Source of the DNA: Liopterus haemorrhoidalis
Taxonomy: Eukaryota; Arthropoda; Insecta; Coleoptera; Dytiscidae
Direction of reading: 5' to 3'
DNA length: 64,000 nt
Assembly: GCA_963971575.1 (NCBI GenBank)
Contig: OZ020619.1
Location: forward strand, 434,001 to 498,000
Position numbers and translations under genes: made by a program. Shown in pieces: positions 1-11,774 of the stretch; within the stretch, counting starts at the first letter, position 1; every line of letters starts with the position of its first letter. Below the pieces are notes generated by a model that was not told the DNA's origin, ran no database searches, and saw only the letters and a program-made list of their open reading frames with translations.

Positions 1-329
1 TTATTGCATATTAGACCGTTAGAGAGCAATAAGACCGCACTTGATCCAATGAGGCCGGTAACCCTATGGGGCAGATTTATTCCAATTTTCAAAATGTTGA
101 ATATGCCCTGGCCCATATTTAATCCTCGCGGGGAGCCCGTATTTCCAACATTGCACGTGGCAATCTAAATTGATGTTTGTCTTTTTTGAGATTAAGTGAG
201 GCAGTAGCTCCTGATAACACAATATACCTCGTCACAATACAACAGCTTCAAATATAAATCACAAGCAGATCGTATAAAAATCTTCGCCCATTCTTATAAC
301 AACATATTACCTTAATAAAAGAATCAAAA
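1..329. other. No feature identified
   Basis: AT-rich sequence without a convincing reading frame or repeat relationship inside this window. Confidence 0.5.
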
Positions 330-333
330 TTAA

Positions 334-1080
334 GGGGGGGGGGTATGGTCAGAGCAGCACATTTTATACCCATTTTCAAGATATTTTTTTAGAAAACTGT
401 TAATAGTAACTTGATTGGGATAATACCTACAGGAAAGAACAACCTTGAAGAGTATGCAAAAAATTATTGAAAAATATCGAAAATTAAGCTCGTGACATGA
501 ATTTGAAATTTTCGTTCAAGACAAAGAGTTGATTTGCGGTGAGACACATAACTAATGACTGGATCATCTAAAACAAAAAAAACAAAAATATTTCGTTAGT
601 TTATGAGTTTCTTGAGGTAACGCTGTCGAGTTTTTTCAAATATCTAGATTATTTAATTTTTGGTATAAGTTTGAAGTCAAAAACACGAAAAAAACGGAAA
701 TTTGTTTTTCGAAATTCCTGTTTTCAGTTGTAAAAAATTCCATAAAAAAAAAATAAGCAAGAAAAAAAAATATCTCAACAGCGTTACCTCAAGAAACTCA
801 TAAACTAACGAAATATTTTTGGTTTTTTTGTTTTAGATGATCCAGTCACATTAGTTATGTCATTAGTTACGCAAATCAACTCTTTGTCCTGAACGAAAAT
901 TTCAAATTCATGTCACGAGCTTAATTTTCGATATTTTTCAATAAATTTTTTTTTGGATACTCTTCAAAGGTTGTTCTTTCCTGTAGGTATTATCCCAATC
1001 AAGTTACTATTAACAGTTTTCTAAAAAAAAATCTTGAAAATGGGTATAAAATGTGCTGCTCTGACCATACCCCCCCCCCC
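334..1080. mobile_element. Foldback element with ~300 bp inverted arms and TTAA target duplication
   Basis: The left part (to about 645) reappears as its reverse complement from about 765 to 1080, with only small indels between the arms. The tips are homopolymers: ten G on the left and eleven C on the right. TTAA lies immediately outside both tips (330-333 and 1081-1084), which is the piggyBac-type target duplication. No transposase frame is visible, so this is a non-autonomous element. The superfamily is inferred from the TTAA site only. Confidence 0.75.
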
Positions 1081-1084
1081 TTAA

Positions 1085-2400
1085 GCAAACACATTTGCTG
1101 TAATTCGTTTCTAACGGAACAAGAACTCAACTGCACTAAATTTGTAGAATTGTTGAACGAAAGATAGGTGTGTTTTAAGGTATTACCGAAAGATGATGTT
1201 AGCTATATTAGTAGATTGTCTTTGGGGGGCCATATTAAATGCAGGGCCCATATTAGGACCTTCTCTATGTATGAATATAAATCGAAATCTTAATATAAAT
1301 AGTTGCGTAAATTATATTAAAATGTAGTTAATGGTTTAAATATCTCTATTTTTTAACAAAAACGCCAAGTCATATATATTGACCCCCTCCCCATATTTTG
1401 GTCATCAATACATTATGCTGTGTGGTATGTTATGCCGGTTCCTCTATATCACAATTCCACGATATGTAAAAAAGTCAATGTCATAGTAATTATTGTAATT
1501 ACTGTTTGAAGTTGTAGTCGCTACATTAGACTTCGCATAACAGGCTTACGTAACTTCGCAAAAAACATCACAAAAAAAACATATCACTGTAATCGCACTA
1601 TGAATGGAATGTCACAAAAAAAAACATGAGTCTATGTTTTGGCGCCGGATGTTTTAAGAATGCCGAGTGTTTATCAAAACTGCATAAATATAAGTAAGAA
1701 GATACTCACTGTTTCTGGCTTATTTTAATACAGTAACCATTCTGAAAATAATGGTCTTACGAAGGGAATCAGTGCTGTTACGTACGAAAATTGGTCATGC
1801 GGACCGTGACGTTTTTGACCAATTTTCTTTTTCTTTTTTCCTCGTTAGTTCAATCCGTATTTTCTACCCATCACTTTTATTTGAATTCCTTCTTAAGGTT
1901 TTGTAGGTATGATAAAAAAAAATTTAAAGGTCTAAATTTTTCCTGTTACAAATGTGGTAATTTGTACTGACTTTATTAAAAATACCAAAATCGTTAAAAA
2001 TATACTATTTTACTTTTTAAATAATGCAATACCAACCTAATATAATTTTGAATGCAAATTATAAATAAAAATTGAATCGAATAATTAGCGATATGCTGTT
2101 TTGAATCTTACTTATTTATTATAAACATTTATTAGCTATCATTATAAACATAAAATCCAATAATACAAATTTAAATAGTAGGTGATATATGAAGTTAATA
2201 ATAATCACTACTCAACAAATTTGAACTTTTTGTCAAGTAAAATTAACTGTTTTTGAATAAATATGACCTACTGATGACGAAAATGGCGATTAAAAATTTT
2301 GTAGCACCCTCAGATTTAAAGTTATTCAATTTTCAAAATTTACCAAAATCATTGTATGCAAGCAGTCATTAAAAAAAAAACAATAAAACATTTAATTATA
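1085..2400. other. Intergenic AT-rich DNA, no gene seen
   Basis: No supported gene. A short stretch near 1893-1925 resembles the start of the TCTG-bearing repeat seen at 27.1 kb and 59.3 kb. The rest is unassigned. Confidence 0.4.
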
Positions 2401-2468
2401 GTTGCGGAACCCCTGAAAACGTTCCACGGATCCCCAGGGTTCCGCGGAACAGTTTGAATACCACTGAC
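2401..2468 (-). mobile_element. hAT-type terminal fragment
   Basis: On the minus strand the segment starts CAGTGGTATTCAAACTG and continues with the 'CCGCGGAACCC' type sequence seen in many non-autonomous hAT ends. Only this end is recognisable; no partner end was located. Confidence 0.45.
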
Positions 2469-2537
2469 CTAGTGTATAAAAAGCCTAAAATAGGATGGCA
2501 ATAATGTGTTGGCCACGCTGGATAAGAAAAATAAATA

Positions 2538-3097
2538 CAGTCGATTCCGCTTAATTGGGACACATCGGGACTTTGGCATTTTGACCCAATTCAGCGGCTG
2601 CCCCAATTAAGCGAATTTCACATAAAATTAAACATTGCATATTTTTCTTTCAATAATTTTATTTTATAAACTCTTGGACAAAACTATAAATTACATATAA
2701 CCAAAAAATATAAACTTTTAAGAAAAAATAATTATAAATTCCAAAATAAAATAATAAATAGGTACATACAATTTAATTCAATGCAAAAATGCGTCAAGTG
2801 TAGTCTGTCTTTTGTTTTTGTAACATTTCACTTCTACAAAATCAGCACAGGTATTCAGTGCGGATGTAGGGCTCCCTTCATTTCCTTCCTGCATAAAATA
2901 ACGCTGTAATATTAAATTCTTTGTAAATTTTCTTGAGATATGTGTAACATAATATGTACTGTGATCTTAACTGTCCCAATTAAGCGGAATGTTGTCCAAA
3001 TTAAACATGTAAATTTACTGTTGGTTCCTTGGTTTGGTTTCTGTTCTTTGAGATTTGTCCCAAATAAGCGGCTGCCCCAATTAAGCGGAATCGTCTG
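2538..3097. mobile_element. pogo/Tigger-like non-autonomous element
   Basis: The left end begins CAGTCGATTCCGCTTAATTG. The right end, read on the minus strand, is CAGACGATTCCGCTTAATTG. TA flanks both sides. Further copies of the 'CCAATTAAGCGG' module occur inside, as is usual for this type of TIR. There is no intact transposase; the short frames inside are not gene-like. Confidence 0.75.
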
Positions 3098-3435
3098 TAT
3101 TGTATTTCTTACTGGTGGGCCGCATTCGTCCAGGTTGCCGTTTGCCGTCACTGTTGTAAATCATCGATGATTTTTGTTCGATATTTTCCAATATGCAAGA
3201 TATCCTATTACAATCGATATCATCTATCGGTATCTTGTGCAGCCATCCATCCCTAATCAAGTACTATAACATTTTGTTTCTTGGGATAAATCGTCAATGG
3301 TTATATTGCCGTGTGTGCATGTGTAGAGAGAGGTCAGCTGTTCGTTACGGGGCGATAATTCACAATGCGAGAGAGAAGGAAGGAACAGGAGAGTACATAA
3401 CAACAATGACGCATAAAGTGCTTGTGTCTGTACGG

Positions 3436-3478
3436 GTGTGTGTGTGTGTGTGCGAGTGTGCGAGTGTGCGAGTGTGTT
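3436..3478. repeat. TG and GAGTGTGC microsatellite
   Basis: A run of TG dinucleotides passes into three GAGTGTGC repeats. Confidence 0.85.
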
Positions 3479-3479
3479 A

Positions 3480-3600
3480 GTGTCGGCACGCCGCCTTTGA
3501 TCTGGTGGCGTAACGCTGGTCGCGCTAATCCTCGCCGCTTTGATCTCTGGCGAGGTGCCGCCGAATCGCCGCAGATTCATGCCAAATCGCACCACTCCTT
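3480..3600. promoter_or_regulatory. CpG-rich patch, candidate promoter or first exon (speculative)
   Basis: This ~120 bp segment is much richer in G, C and CpG than the surrounding DNA. It lies upstream of Axin, whose first coding exon appears to have an acceptor in front of it and so needs a non-coding exon further upstream. No TATA box or clear donor site was identified here, so the link to Axin is inference. Confidence 0.2.
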
Positions 3601-3685
3601 TTAATTTACCTATTTAACTGGACAACCTGTTTTTTACACATCACAACAAAAAGTCAAGGTTTTTAAACACGCTTCTTCCTCCCGC

Positions 3686-3703
3686 CCTCTCTCTCTCTCT
3701 CTC
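3686..3703. repeat. CT microsatellite
   Basis: A short pure CT run. Confidence 0.8.
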
Positions 3704-3928
3704 TATCTACTCACGATATAAACTTAGAGAACCTTTTGTTCATCATTTTTGGCGCAGTACACCAATAGCTATTAATGCTTGTAATTATTGTTAGGCTTTT
3801 AAGTACGTAGGAATACATTTAACAGTTTGTTTGCAATTGTAGTTTGCGAATGTTTTTTTTTACTACCCCAAAATGTATATTTGTGTACAGCGGTACTTTC
3901 CCATATTTTTGTCTACGCGAAACACTTA

Positions 3929-4064
3929 GGTCCGGTTTCTAAAATCTTAGCCGAGTTTAACCATTTGGTTAAACTCGGTTACAATATAACAATCCCATAA
4001 GTAACCAGAGCAAACATTTTCTAACCATTTGGTTATAGTTAACTAAGCTTTCAGAAGCAGGCCC
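3929..4064. mobile_element. PIF/Harbinger-like MITE, copy 1
   Basis: The 136 bp element starts GGTCCGGTTTCT and ends, on the minus strand, GGGCCTGCTTCTGAAAGC. TTA lies directly outside both ends. The GG(G/T)CC tips with a 3 bp TTA duplication fit PIF/Harbinger. A second copy at 15.0-15.7 kb is split by another insertion. Confidence 0.7.
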
Positions 4065-4087
4065 TTAGTGTTCCTTGAGGAAAAAGT

Positions 4088-4795
4088 AACACTACGAGAG
4101 AAAATAGTCTTCCCGTGAAATTTAGTGACAACCTTTTTTTTAGGTCTTCCCTTGAAATTTAAAAGTGAAGACCTTTTTTTAGGTTTTCACTTAACCATTT
4201 ACTGCATGAATTTTTATTTTTAGCTGAAATAATTCATGAGCATTAGGAATTGGTTCTTATTGATAGAAAAATTAATTAAAAAAATATATTTAAAATATTT
4301 ATTATTTTTATGAAAAAATAATAATTAAAATAATAATTTAGGTTTTGTGTCATACATGGAACATTATGATTCTACATTATGTTACAAAAGAAAATGATTC
4401 CGTATTATTTGCTCGTCAATTGCGTGTTCATCATTAGGGATTAAAAGCAGTCGCCCTCAAATTTTTGAAAGAAAAGGTCGTATCTTCTAGTTGTCCTTTC
4501 TCAATAAATTCAGAGTTATCGTTGAAGTGCAAATTCCGCTTGATATCCTCAAATCTATTGCAGCCCATTACTTGAGATACTGCAAAATCCATTGCTGTGT
4601 ATGTGGCATATATGAACATTCATGAAGTAACGTTCTGATTCAGTTTTAAAAGAAAAACAAAAAATAAATATCGGAATGTGCCATATATGGCACACTATGC
4701 GGTAAAGGGTTAAAATTTAGAAGTGAGGAATATTTTTTTAGGTCTTCATTTGAAATTTAGAAGGGAAGACTTTTTTTTAGTCTTCATTTGACATG
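4088..4795. repeat. Minisatellite of ~45 bp 'GGTCTTC...' units, interrupted
   Basis: Degenerate units built on AGGTCTTC, TTGAAATTTA and AAGTGAAGACC occur at 4088-4190 and resume at 4714-4795. The gap is filled by a piggyBac-derived element inserted at a TTAA. Joining the flanks at that TTAA restores a normal unit. Confidence 0.6.
4195..4709 (-). mobile_element. piggyBac-derived deletion element, copy 1
   Basis: TTAA borders the element (4191-4194 and 4710-4713). The tips are CC(A/C)TTTACTGCATG and, on the minus strand, CCCTTTACCGCATAGTG. On the minus strand a 61-codon frame (4434-4619) contains [18 protein letters not shown], a motif of the piggyBac (DDE_Tnp_1_7) transposase family. The rest of the transposase is absent, so it is a non-autonomous derivative. 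Confidence 0.8.
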
Positions 4796-5395
4796 CTCGT
4801 TACGCTTAAGTTAAAAGCTAGGGGCGCTCAATTAAATCTTGCCTACGGGCACCACAGACCCTGGCTCTGCTGAAATGTATAAAAATTCACACTTCACATC
4901 ACTTATTTCCTAAATAACATTTCAATCTGCCTTAAACCGCATCAAATCAAATCCCTCAACTGGCATATCCATCATTAACCAATTTTATTAGTAGGTAGAA
5001 AAACCTAATTCCCTTATTTCCAAATTAACTAAAAATTTTGTAATCCCCAGACCTTTAACGGTATTATCGAGGTATAGCAGGGCTCGGGACAGTTCCAGGA
5101 AACGGTAGGGTGTGCAGCAGCGAGGGCTGAACCGAAACACCCGCCCTTATTACTTCTAAGAATTTGGGTTTGCTGTATACCTAGTCAAATTTTAAATTAA
5201 TATTTATAGGGATTAAATATTAGTTATTTGTCGGACGAAACATAATGTCAAAGGTCTTTTTATACCCAATAACTAACTTTCAACCTATATACCAGCCTTT
5301 TTATGTTGTTGAAATGATTATTTATTTTTTAAATTAATCTGGAGCGTCAAATGAAAACTCTTAAAGAATGTGTTGCCGTAATAATTAATTGTGTA
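4796..5395. other. Intergenic, no gene seen
   Basis: No coding or repeat feature recognised. Confidence 0.4.
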
Positions 5396-5803
5396 CAGTC
5401 TGTTTCAAACGGTTAGGCGGAACTAAATGGGAGTTTCGTTCTTTTAGGTTGTCACAAAAAGGAACCTTGCTTGGGTTATTTCATTTTTCACGTTGGAATG
5501 TCAAAATTTAAAATTCCAACAATGAAACCATGGAAACGAATGACATATGTCAAAATTAAATTATTTTTCTTACACATTTTAAAGACAAAAAAATAAATAA
5601 ATGGGATATTTGTATTAAGAATGGCACAAAAAATCAAAATGTAAAGAAAATGACATTTTAAAATGATATTAACCTTAACCAAAAAATGTTTGTTGCAAGT
5701 ATGATTTACAAAGCTTAAACAAAACGGCTGAAAAGCATGATTTAAACGATGAAAGTAACTAGATTGCAAAATCTAGTTCCGCCTAACCGTTTGGAACAGA
5801 CTT
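5396..5803 (-). mobile_element. MITE family A (~408 bp), copy in minus orientation
   Basis: This is a TA-flanked element with inverted ends CAGTCTGTTYCAAACGGTTA, followed by a GGCGGAACTA motif. The family has about ten members in the window. The TA duplication and CAG tips suggest Tc1/mariner-type mobilisation. The 93-codon frame inside recurs in other copies only because the DNA repeats; it has no transposase motif. Confidence 0.8.
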
Positions 5804-5845
5804 TATGTTCTATAATTTAATTAAATATCCTATAATTACTATATC

Positions 5846-6035
5846 CTGTTTATTTGGTTTATGCGGAACTAGATTATGAATTCTAGTATTTTTTACCGAT
5901 TAATTGAGGCCTTTAATCATTTTGATTAGAAATAGCCCTGTTCAAACTTTCAAAAGAGAGCTCATAACAACTTAAAAATTTAAATTTCCAGTTAGTTCCA
6001 CTTAAGCGTTTGGAATAACTATTCCAAACGGTTTA
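5846..6035. mobile_element. Diverged relative of MITE family A
   Basis: It keeps the 'GCGGAACTAGATT' and 'AGTTCCACTTAAGCGTTTGG' sub-terminal modules in inverted orientation but is shorter (about 190 bp) and diverged. Confidence 0.5.
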
Positions 6036-6128
6036 CTCCACCCCCCTCTAAATAATAGAAGCGCATTTTTTTTTTATTTTCAGTTAAAAAAAATATTTTC
6101 TGCTCATCAATTTAAAAAATAATCTTAA

Positions 6129-6638
6129 CCCTTTACTGCATGAATTTTTATTGTTGGCTGAAATAATTCATGGGCATTAGGAATTTGTTCTTATTGATAG
6201 AAAAATTAATTAAAAAAATATATTTAAAATATTAATTATTATTTTTATGAAAAAATAATAATTTAGGGTTTGTGCCATACATGGAACATTATGATTCTAC
6301 ATTATGTTACAAAAGTAAATGATTCCGTATTATTTGCTCGTCAATTGCTAGGTGTTCTTCATTAGGGATTAAAAGCAGTCGCCCTCGAATTTTTTAAAGA
6401 AAAGGTCGTTTCTTCTAGCTGTCCTTTCTCAATAATTTCTGAGTTATCGTTGAAGTGCAAATTCCGCTTGATATTCTCAAATCTATTGCAGCCCATTACT
6501 TGAGATACTGCAGGATCCATTGCTGTGTATGTGGTATATATGAACATTCATGAAGTGACGTTCTGATTCAGTTTTAAAAGTAAAATAAAAAATAAAAATC
6601 GGAATGTGCCATAATATGGCACACTATGCGGTAAAGGG
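6129..6638 (-). mobile_element. piggyBac-derived deletion element, copy 2
   Basis: It has the same tips and the same 61-codon transposase fragment (6362-6547, minus strand) as the copy at 4.2 kb, with scattered substitutions. The left TTAA is intact (6125-6128). The right one has lost a T. Confidence 0.8.
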
Positions 6639-6820
6639 TAACATTATCTGAACAGAAATAAACCGATATTTTTTTTCGGTTTTCGGTTCAGTTCCCTGAT
6701 TTTATACATTAACGCACAAAAAGAAAATCCCGTTTTTTGTCTAAAATCTGTGTTGGTCTAAGATATGCTACGCGGAAGTTTCGTTATTTAAGTTTTCACG
6801 AAAACAGAGATTGTTTAGGT

Positions 6821-8393
6821 CAGTGTTTCCCAACCGCTGGTCCACGAGATTTTTTTTTATGCTACTATTCGCCTAATAAGTTATAACCCAGTTATAAGCT
6901 GTTCACTTTTGTAAGAACACACTAGATCTGGTTATTTTGGTTACTTTTATAGTGTGTTACTGACTTTAAATGTCAATTAAAAATATTCCTTACGCTGTAA
7001 AACCGACTTTAGGTTGATAAGGTTATGATCATTATAATTAAGATATCATTTTTCAATAAGACATATGTCAAATGGATCAACATTTTAAAAAAGTGACATT
7101 TTTTAATACCAACATGACATACAGCTTCAAAGGTGCAAACTATTGAAAACAAAATTCCCTCTTAGTTTGTTCTTACAAAAGTGAACCGGCTATATGTTTG
7201 AGATGAAAATCTCGGTCCTTAATCTGTTAATTGCTTAAGTAATAATTTGTTTCTTTTTTCACTAATTATATGTGATTTTATTTGTTGTTTCCAATGAAAA
7301 ATCGAAAATCAAATCGTCCCAAAACGGGATTGCTAATATAATCTTTTTAATTTGTAATTAAAGTTCAGAATAATGTTTATGAGTTTAAATTATGATTTAA
7401 AATTTATAGTTTGTATGATATATTGTGGTTTTATTAAATTTTTAATGTAATTTTTAATTAAAAAAAGCAATTCTTCTATTCTAGCATTCATTTATTCGTT
7501 CTAACTAGCAATTAAACCGTGAATAAAACAGTAATTACATTTCTAATAACTGTCTTCACAGTGAAACTAACTCATCTTACATACATACCTGCACATTACA
7601 TACTTTAATTCATAATTATATTTAAAAAACTGTTAATAATGAAATGAAATTAAAAAACTGACGTGTTGTGGAAAGGTCGTTACACTACTGCTAGTGACAT
7701 CTGTGGCGGAACGCTCGAACTAAAACACCATAACCTAACTTTATGACCGTTAATAATTTATTTGGGATTTGAAAGTTGATCTGTTTTGTAATTTGATACG
7801 GTTTTCAAAAAATTTCATTATGGAATGCTTTGATTTTTTGTTTGTTTTTAATGTTTTTTTGGATGCTGATTGTCTGAAATTGGTCACAAATTAGATTTTA
7901 GAATGTTGAAGTTGGTTTTGATTGACATTTGACGTTTGAAAATTACACCGAAATGTAAAACTGCTTTATTTATAAATTATTTTACTTTATAACGACGTTC
8001 TTCAGCGTAGATTAACAAACTTAGTTTATTTTTTATTTTGACACGGTTTTTAATAAATATACATAAAAAAACTTCTCTCGCAATAATTCTTCGAAGGACA
8101 GGTTTAAAAATCGGAAAAAATCAGAGTAATACACACTGATGTACATTCTGTTATTTATTTGTTTCAGCGGAATTATATTTTAAAATCTTGTAACTTTTTA
8201 CAACTGAATAATAATTTATATTTTGATTATTTTCTGTAAACTTGATTTTCTACAAATAAAATAAATGTATTTAGTAGCACATTAAATATATTTTTTTCAT
8301 GCCAAAAATTAACCAACAATTATTATTAGTGGTCCGCGTTAATAAATTATATATTATACTGGTCTGCGGTGCGTTTTTGGTTGAGAAACACTG
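6821..8393. mobile_element. hAT-like element with nested MITE
   Basis: The left end is CAGTGTTTCCCAACCGCTGG and the right end, on the minus strand, CAGTGTTTCTCAACC. These are typical hAT-type tips, each followed by a 'GGTCC' or 'GACCA' module. A family B MITE lies inside (6895-7192). No transposase frame survives. An 8 bp duplication is not evident, so the pairing of the two ends is an inference. Confidence 0.55.
6895..7192 (-). mobile_element. MITE family B (298 bp)
   Basis: The ends are TAAGCTGTTCACTTTTGTAA and its inverted partner, with TA directly outside each tip. The 298 bp length is identical to the copies at 29.7, 33.7 and 35.3 kb, which suggests fairly recent spread. It is non-coding. 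Confidence 0.8.
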
Positions 8394-8620
8394 CCATATA
8401 CTATGAAACTACAGGTTCCAAGTTGTTAAGTAAAGTTGAGCCAAAGTATTTTGTTTAAGTACTTTGTGGTGACGGTTGACTTAAGTCCCCTTGGTTCGCG
8501 TCTGTGTATAATCATTATTTTATAAGCGAATCCCTATGAAATAAAAGTGAGGTCATTTAGATAACTTAGATGCTAAAAAGCACTTCATAAAAACGTGAAA
8601 ATTAATAAAAAAATTCAATC

Positions 8621-8692
8621 TTTGAAGAATCGAACCCCAAACTTTTGTATTTCGTGTCTAAGTCCCATAACCAATGAGCTTTGAAGATATGA
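8621..8692 (-). repeat. tRNA-like sequence (decayed tRNA or SINE head)
   Basis: On the minus strand an A-box-like GCTCATTGGTTATGGGAC is followed about 50 bp later by a B-box-like GGGGTTCGATTC, then a T-rich stretch. Some acceptor pairing (ATCTT with AAGAT) is possible. The T stem pairs poorly, so a working tRNA is unlikely. Confidence 0.4.
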
Positions 8693-9604
8693 AAGAATTA
8701 TTTCATTTATAAATTTAGTTAGCAACCCTAGATAAATCTTGTGTATGTTATAGACTTACATTAACTATTTTCTTTTTTGTACGATGTCTTTCTTTTCTAA
8801 AAGTCATGTCTAGAAACTACCGTACCCTCTTAATAAGTGCTTATCTATTGATGAAATTTTGTTCGCAATCATTTGATGTGATACGTAATCCGAAATACAA
8901 AAGCTACCAACCGGGTGGCCCCTCTCATCAAAATATGACTCATAAACATCGATCGGGTACTCTGGCTGCGCAGATGGGGCTCCACAGCATCCCATGTTCT
9001 TTCATTCGTACGATCACTGTCATAACGTTCACTTCATTTTTTCTATAACGTATGTCAGATTTTTATTGTGCGTCCTAAGAAATATTCGTTCACAATGGTA
9101 CGTAAAGGTATTTTCTGATTGCTCGCTTATTAAGTTTTAATTCATATTTTATGGTACGTTGAGTTTTATTCTTTTGTTCGGTTATGATTTGTTTTGACAG
9201 GTAAAACTACCTGGGGTAATCTTTTAAAAAAATATTTGAAGCATGAGATTATTATTTCAGGATCAGATTACAATAGATCAGATTTGTGGATTTTTAAATA
9301 TTTTTATTTTTAATCCGAATTTATATACAAAAAAATGTTACGGATATTTTCTTCGAACATCATTCAAAAAATTACTGGACTGGATTTTGTAATTTTTGAT
9401 AGGATTGCAGACTGGATATTATTTATAAAAACTATGAAAATGCTATTAACTGAACAATTAATTAAAAACGATTTCCCATAGCCCGCAATAGGTGTGAGAG
9501 AGGCAGAATATCTACACCGTTGGCTAATATTAAGTGTCTAAAATCTTTTGTCTGATATATCGGAGAGAAATTTTGACATCCTCTACACGTTCACAAAGCT
9601 GGGA

Positions 9605-10680
9605 ATATTTTAAATGAAGTATTTCAATTACTTCTGGTATTTAAAATATTGTATTTCAAATACTTCCAAAAAATGCTCCTGGTATTTGGATTTGAAAGGA
9701 CTTTCTTCGTGGTATTTGTATTTGATATTTGTTGACTGAAAATGTCAGTATTTGTAATACTTTAAAAGTATTTCATATATTTCCACAGTATTTCAAATAT
9801 TTCCTTATTATTTGAAGTATTTCTCTAGTACATATTTCAAATATTTCCTCATTATTTGAAATATTTCTCTAGTACATATTTTAAATATTTTCTAGTATTT
9901 CAAATAATTCCCTATAATTTAAAATATTTCCCTAGTATATATTTCAAATACTTCCAATATTTCCTTATTATTTTAAATATTTTCTAATATTTCAAATATT
10001 CTCTATTATTTCAAATATCTTCCTAATATATATTTAAAATATTTCCCTAGTATTTCAAATATTTCCGTATTATTTCAAATAATTCCCTATTATTTAAAAT
10101 ATTTCCCTAGTATATATTTCAAATATTTCCTAGTATTTCAAATATTCTCTATTATTTCAAATATCTTCCTAATATATATTTAAAATATTTCCCTAGTATT
10201 TTAATATTTCCGTATTATTTCAAATATTTTCTAGTATTTCAAATAATTCCCTATTATTTAAAATATTTCCCTAGTATATATTTCAAATACTTCCAATATT
10301 TCCTTATTATTTCAAATATTTCCTAGTATTTCAAATATTCTCTATTATTTCAAATATCTTCCTAATATATATTAAAAATATTTCCCTAGTATTTCAAATA
10401 TTTCCGTATATTTCAAATATTTCCTTGTATTTCAAATAATTCCCTATTATTTCAAATATTTCCCTAGTATTTCAAATGTTTCCCTAGCTTCCAAATATTT
10501 CTAGTATTTCAAATACATTTAAATTATTTGAAAAACATTATTTCAAATACTTTTTAAAAATATTTGATATTTCAATTTTTATCAGTAATGACTAATAGTG
10601 TTTGTTATTTCAAATACTTTAATCGGTATTTGGTATTTAGGTATTTGAAATACTTATTTGAGTATTTGGCACGGCTGAAC
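9605..10680. repeat. TTTCAAATATTTCC satellite array 1
   Basis: Tandem short units alternate ATTTCAAATATTTCC with TAGTATT or TTATT linkers. A distinct leader (about 9640-9760, containing GTGGTATTTGTATTTGATA) precedes the array and recurs ahead of the array at 53.7 kb. This suggests that leader and array spread as one unit. Confidence 0.85.
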
Positions 10681-11570
10681 ATATTCAGGGCATCGTTACT
10701 TATAATATGGACGTATTTTTATGTTTCCAGCCTTTTAAGTCTTTAAAAAATTTCAAATTTTCTGTAAGCAAATTAATAACATTCTGCTTCATGCCTGCTT
10801 GCAACAACCGCACTACGTCGCTTTGTCGCGCGTTGGGAAGTTTCAAATTCCGTATATCCTTCCCCAGATACAAGAACTATAAATATTGTTTGCCAACAAG
10901 CGATTGCATAGCCTTTTAACCACTATTACAATTCTTATTTAGGATTTTCAAATTGCTAAAATCCTAATTTGCAAGTGGGCATACCGGTGCTAGTAACATA
11001 TAATCTTACTATAAACTTTTATTTCTTTAATACTCTTTTAGTGCTTGCGGTTTATTCTGTTTTTATTCCGTTGTAATATAAAATATGTTTTAATATCTTA
11101 TTGTTCTGTATATTTATACCTGAATCTTTTGTATTGATGTCAAAACCGATCATATCATAATTTTGGTGGTGTCTGTACCTGATATTGTTCATTACGAGGC
11201 AGTTCAATATGTTTCGAGGGTTTAAAGATCTCCGTAAAGGGCTGACGTTAGACTCTTTGTTACGATTCAATGGACTGGGGTGGAAAACTGCTCCGATGAT
11301 GCTGCGCACAGAATAATCCATATGACTACGGGGTTCAGTATTGATCGTGTTACTAACAGAGTTTCTACGAAATGGGATATTATTAAATTATTGTTACGAA
11401 GTTATATTTAAATAAAATGGATATTAATATGATACTGCCTATTAAAAATAACTAAATATTTGGCCATCTAATAAATTCTCAGTCACACAATTAAAGATTT
11501 GGTTTTTTTAAAATAAAATTTATTTTATTTTTGACACAATTATTATTGCTTTTATTTAGTAAGTCAGTTA
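10681..11570. other. No confident feature
   Basis: Two short frames (10707-10919 plus; 11052-11321 minus) show no family motif and poor coding character. I do not call genes here. Confidence 0.4.
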
Positions 11571-11572
11571 TG

Positions 11573-11714
11573 CCCGGTTGCATAAATGTTTTAAAACCAG
11601 ATGTAAGCTAAAACTCATTAAAAACTCACTAAAAGGTATTCCGTTGCTAGGCAATTTTGTATATTACATCTAGTTTTAGCTTACATCTAGTTTTAAGATT
11701 TTTATGCAACCGAG
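11573..11714. mobile_element. Short MITE, CCCGGTTGCATAAA ends
   Basis: This element of ~142 bp has inverted ends GCCCGGTTGCATAAA and TTTATGCAACCGAGC. The interior also repeats a 'TCTAGTTTTAGCTTACATC' module in both orientations. Confidence 0.65.
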
Positions 11715-11774
11715 CATTAGTTAGTTAAATGTATGGTTGTCAGCAATGATGACTATTTGCGCCTCACACAGCCC

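Noticed and set aside
2271..2290. CTGATGACGAAAATGG as another hammerhead
   Set aside because: The two core motifs are adjacent without a stem II and no flanking stem I pairing is present.
5488..5769. [13 protein letters not shown]... frames recurring at several places
   Set aside because: These are family A MITE interiors; frames are broken variously between copies and carry no transposase motif.
8621..8692. Functional tRNA gene
   Set aside because: A and B boxes are recognisable but the T stem and acceptor stem pair poorly.
8806..9048. 80-codon frame at 8.8 kb and its antisense partner
   Set aside because: No motif, similar openness on both strands, no splice or promoter context.
9605..10680. 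CRISPR-like array
   Set aside because: Units are contiguous low-complexity tandem repeats without unique spacers, in a eukaryotic genome.
11052..11321. 89-codon minus-strand frame
   Set aside because: No recognisable family and AT-rich codon content like the background.
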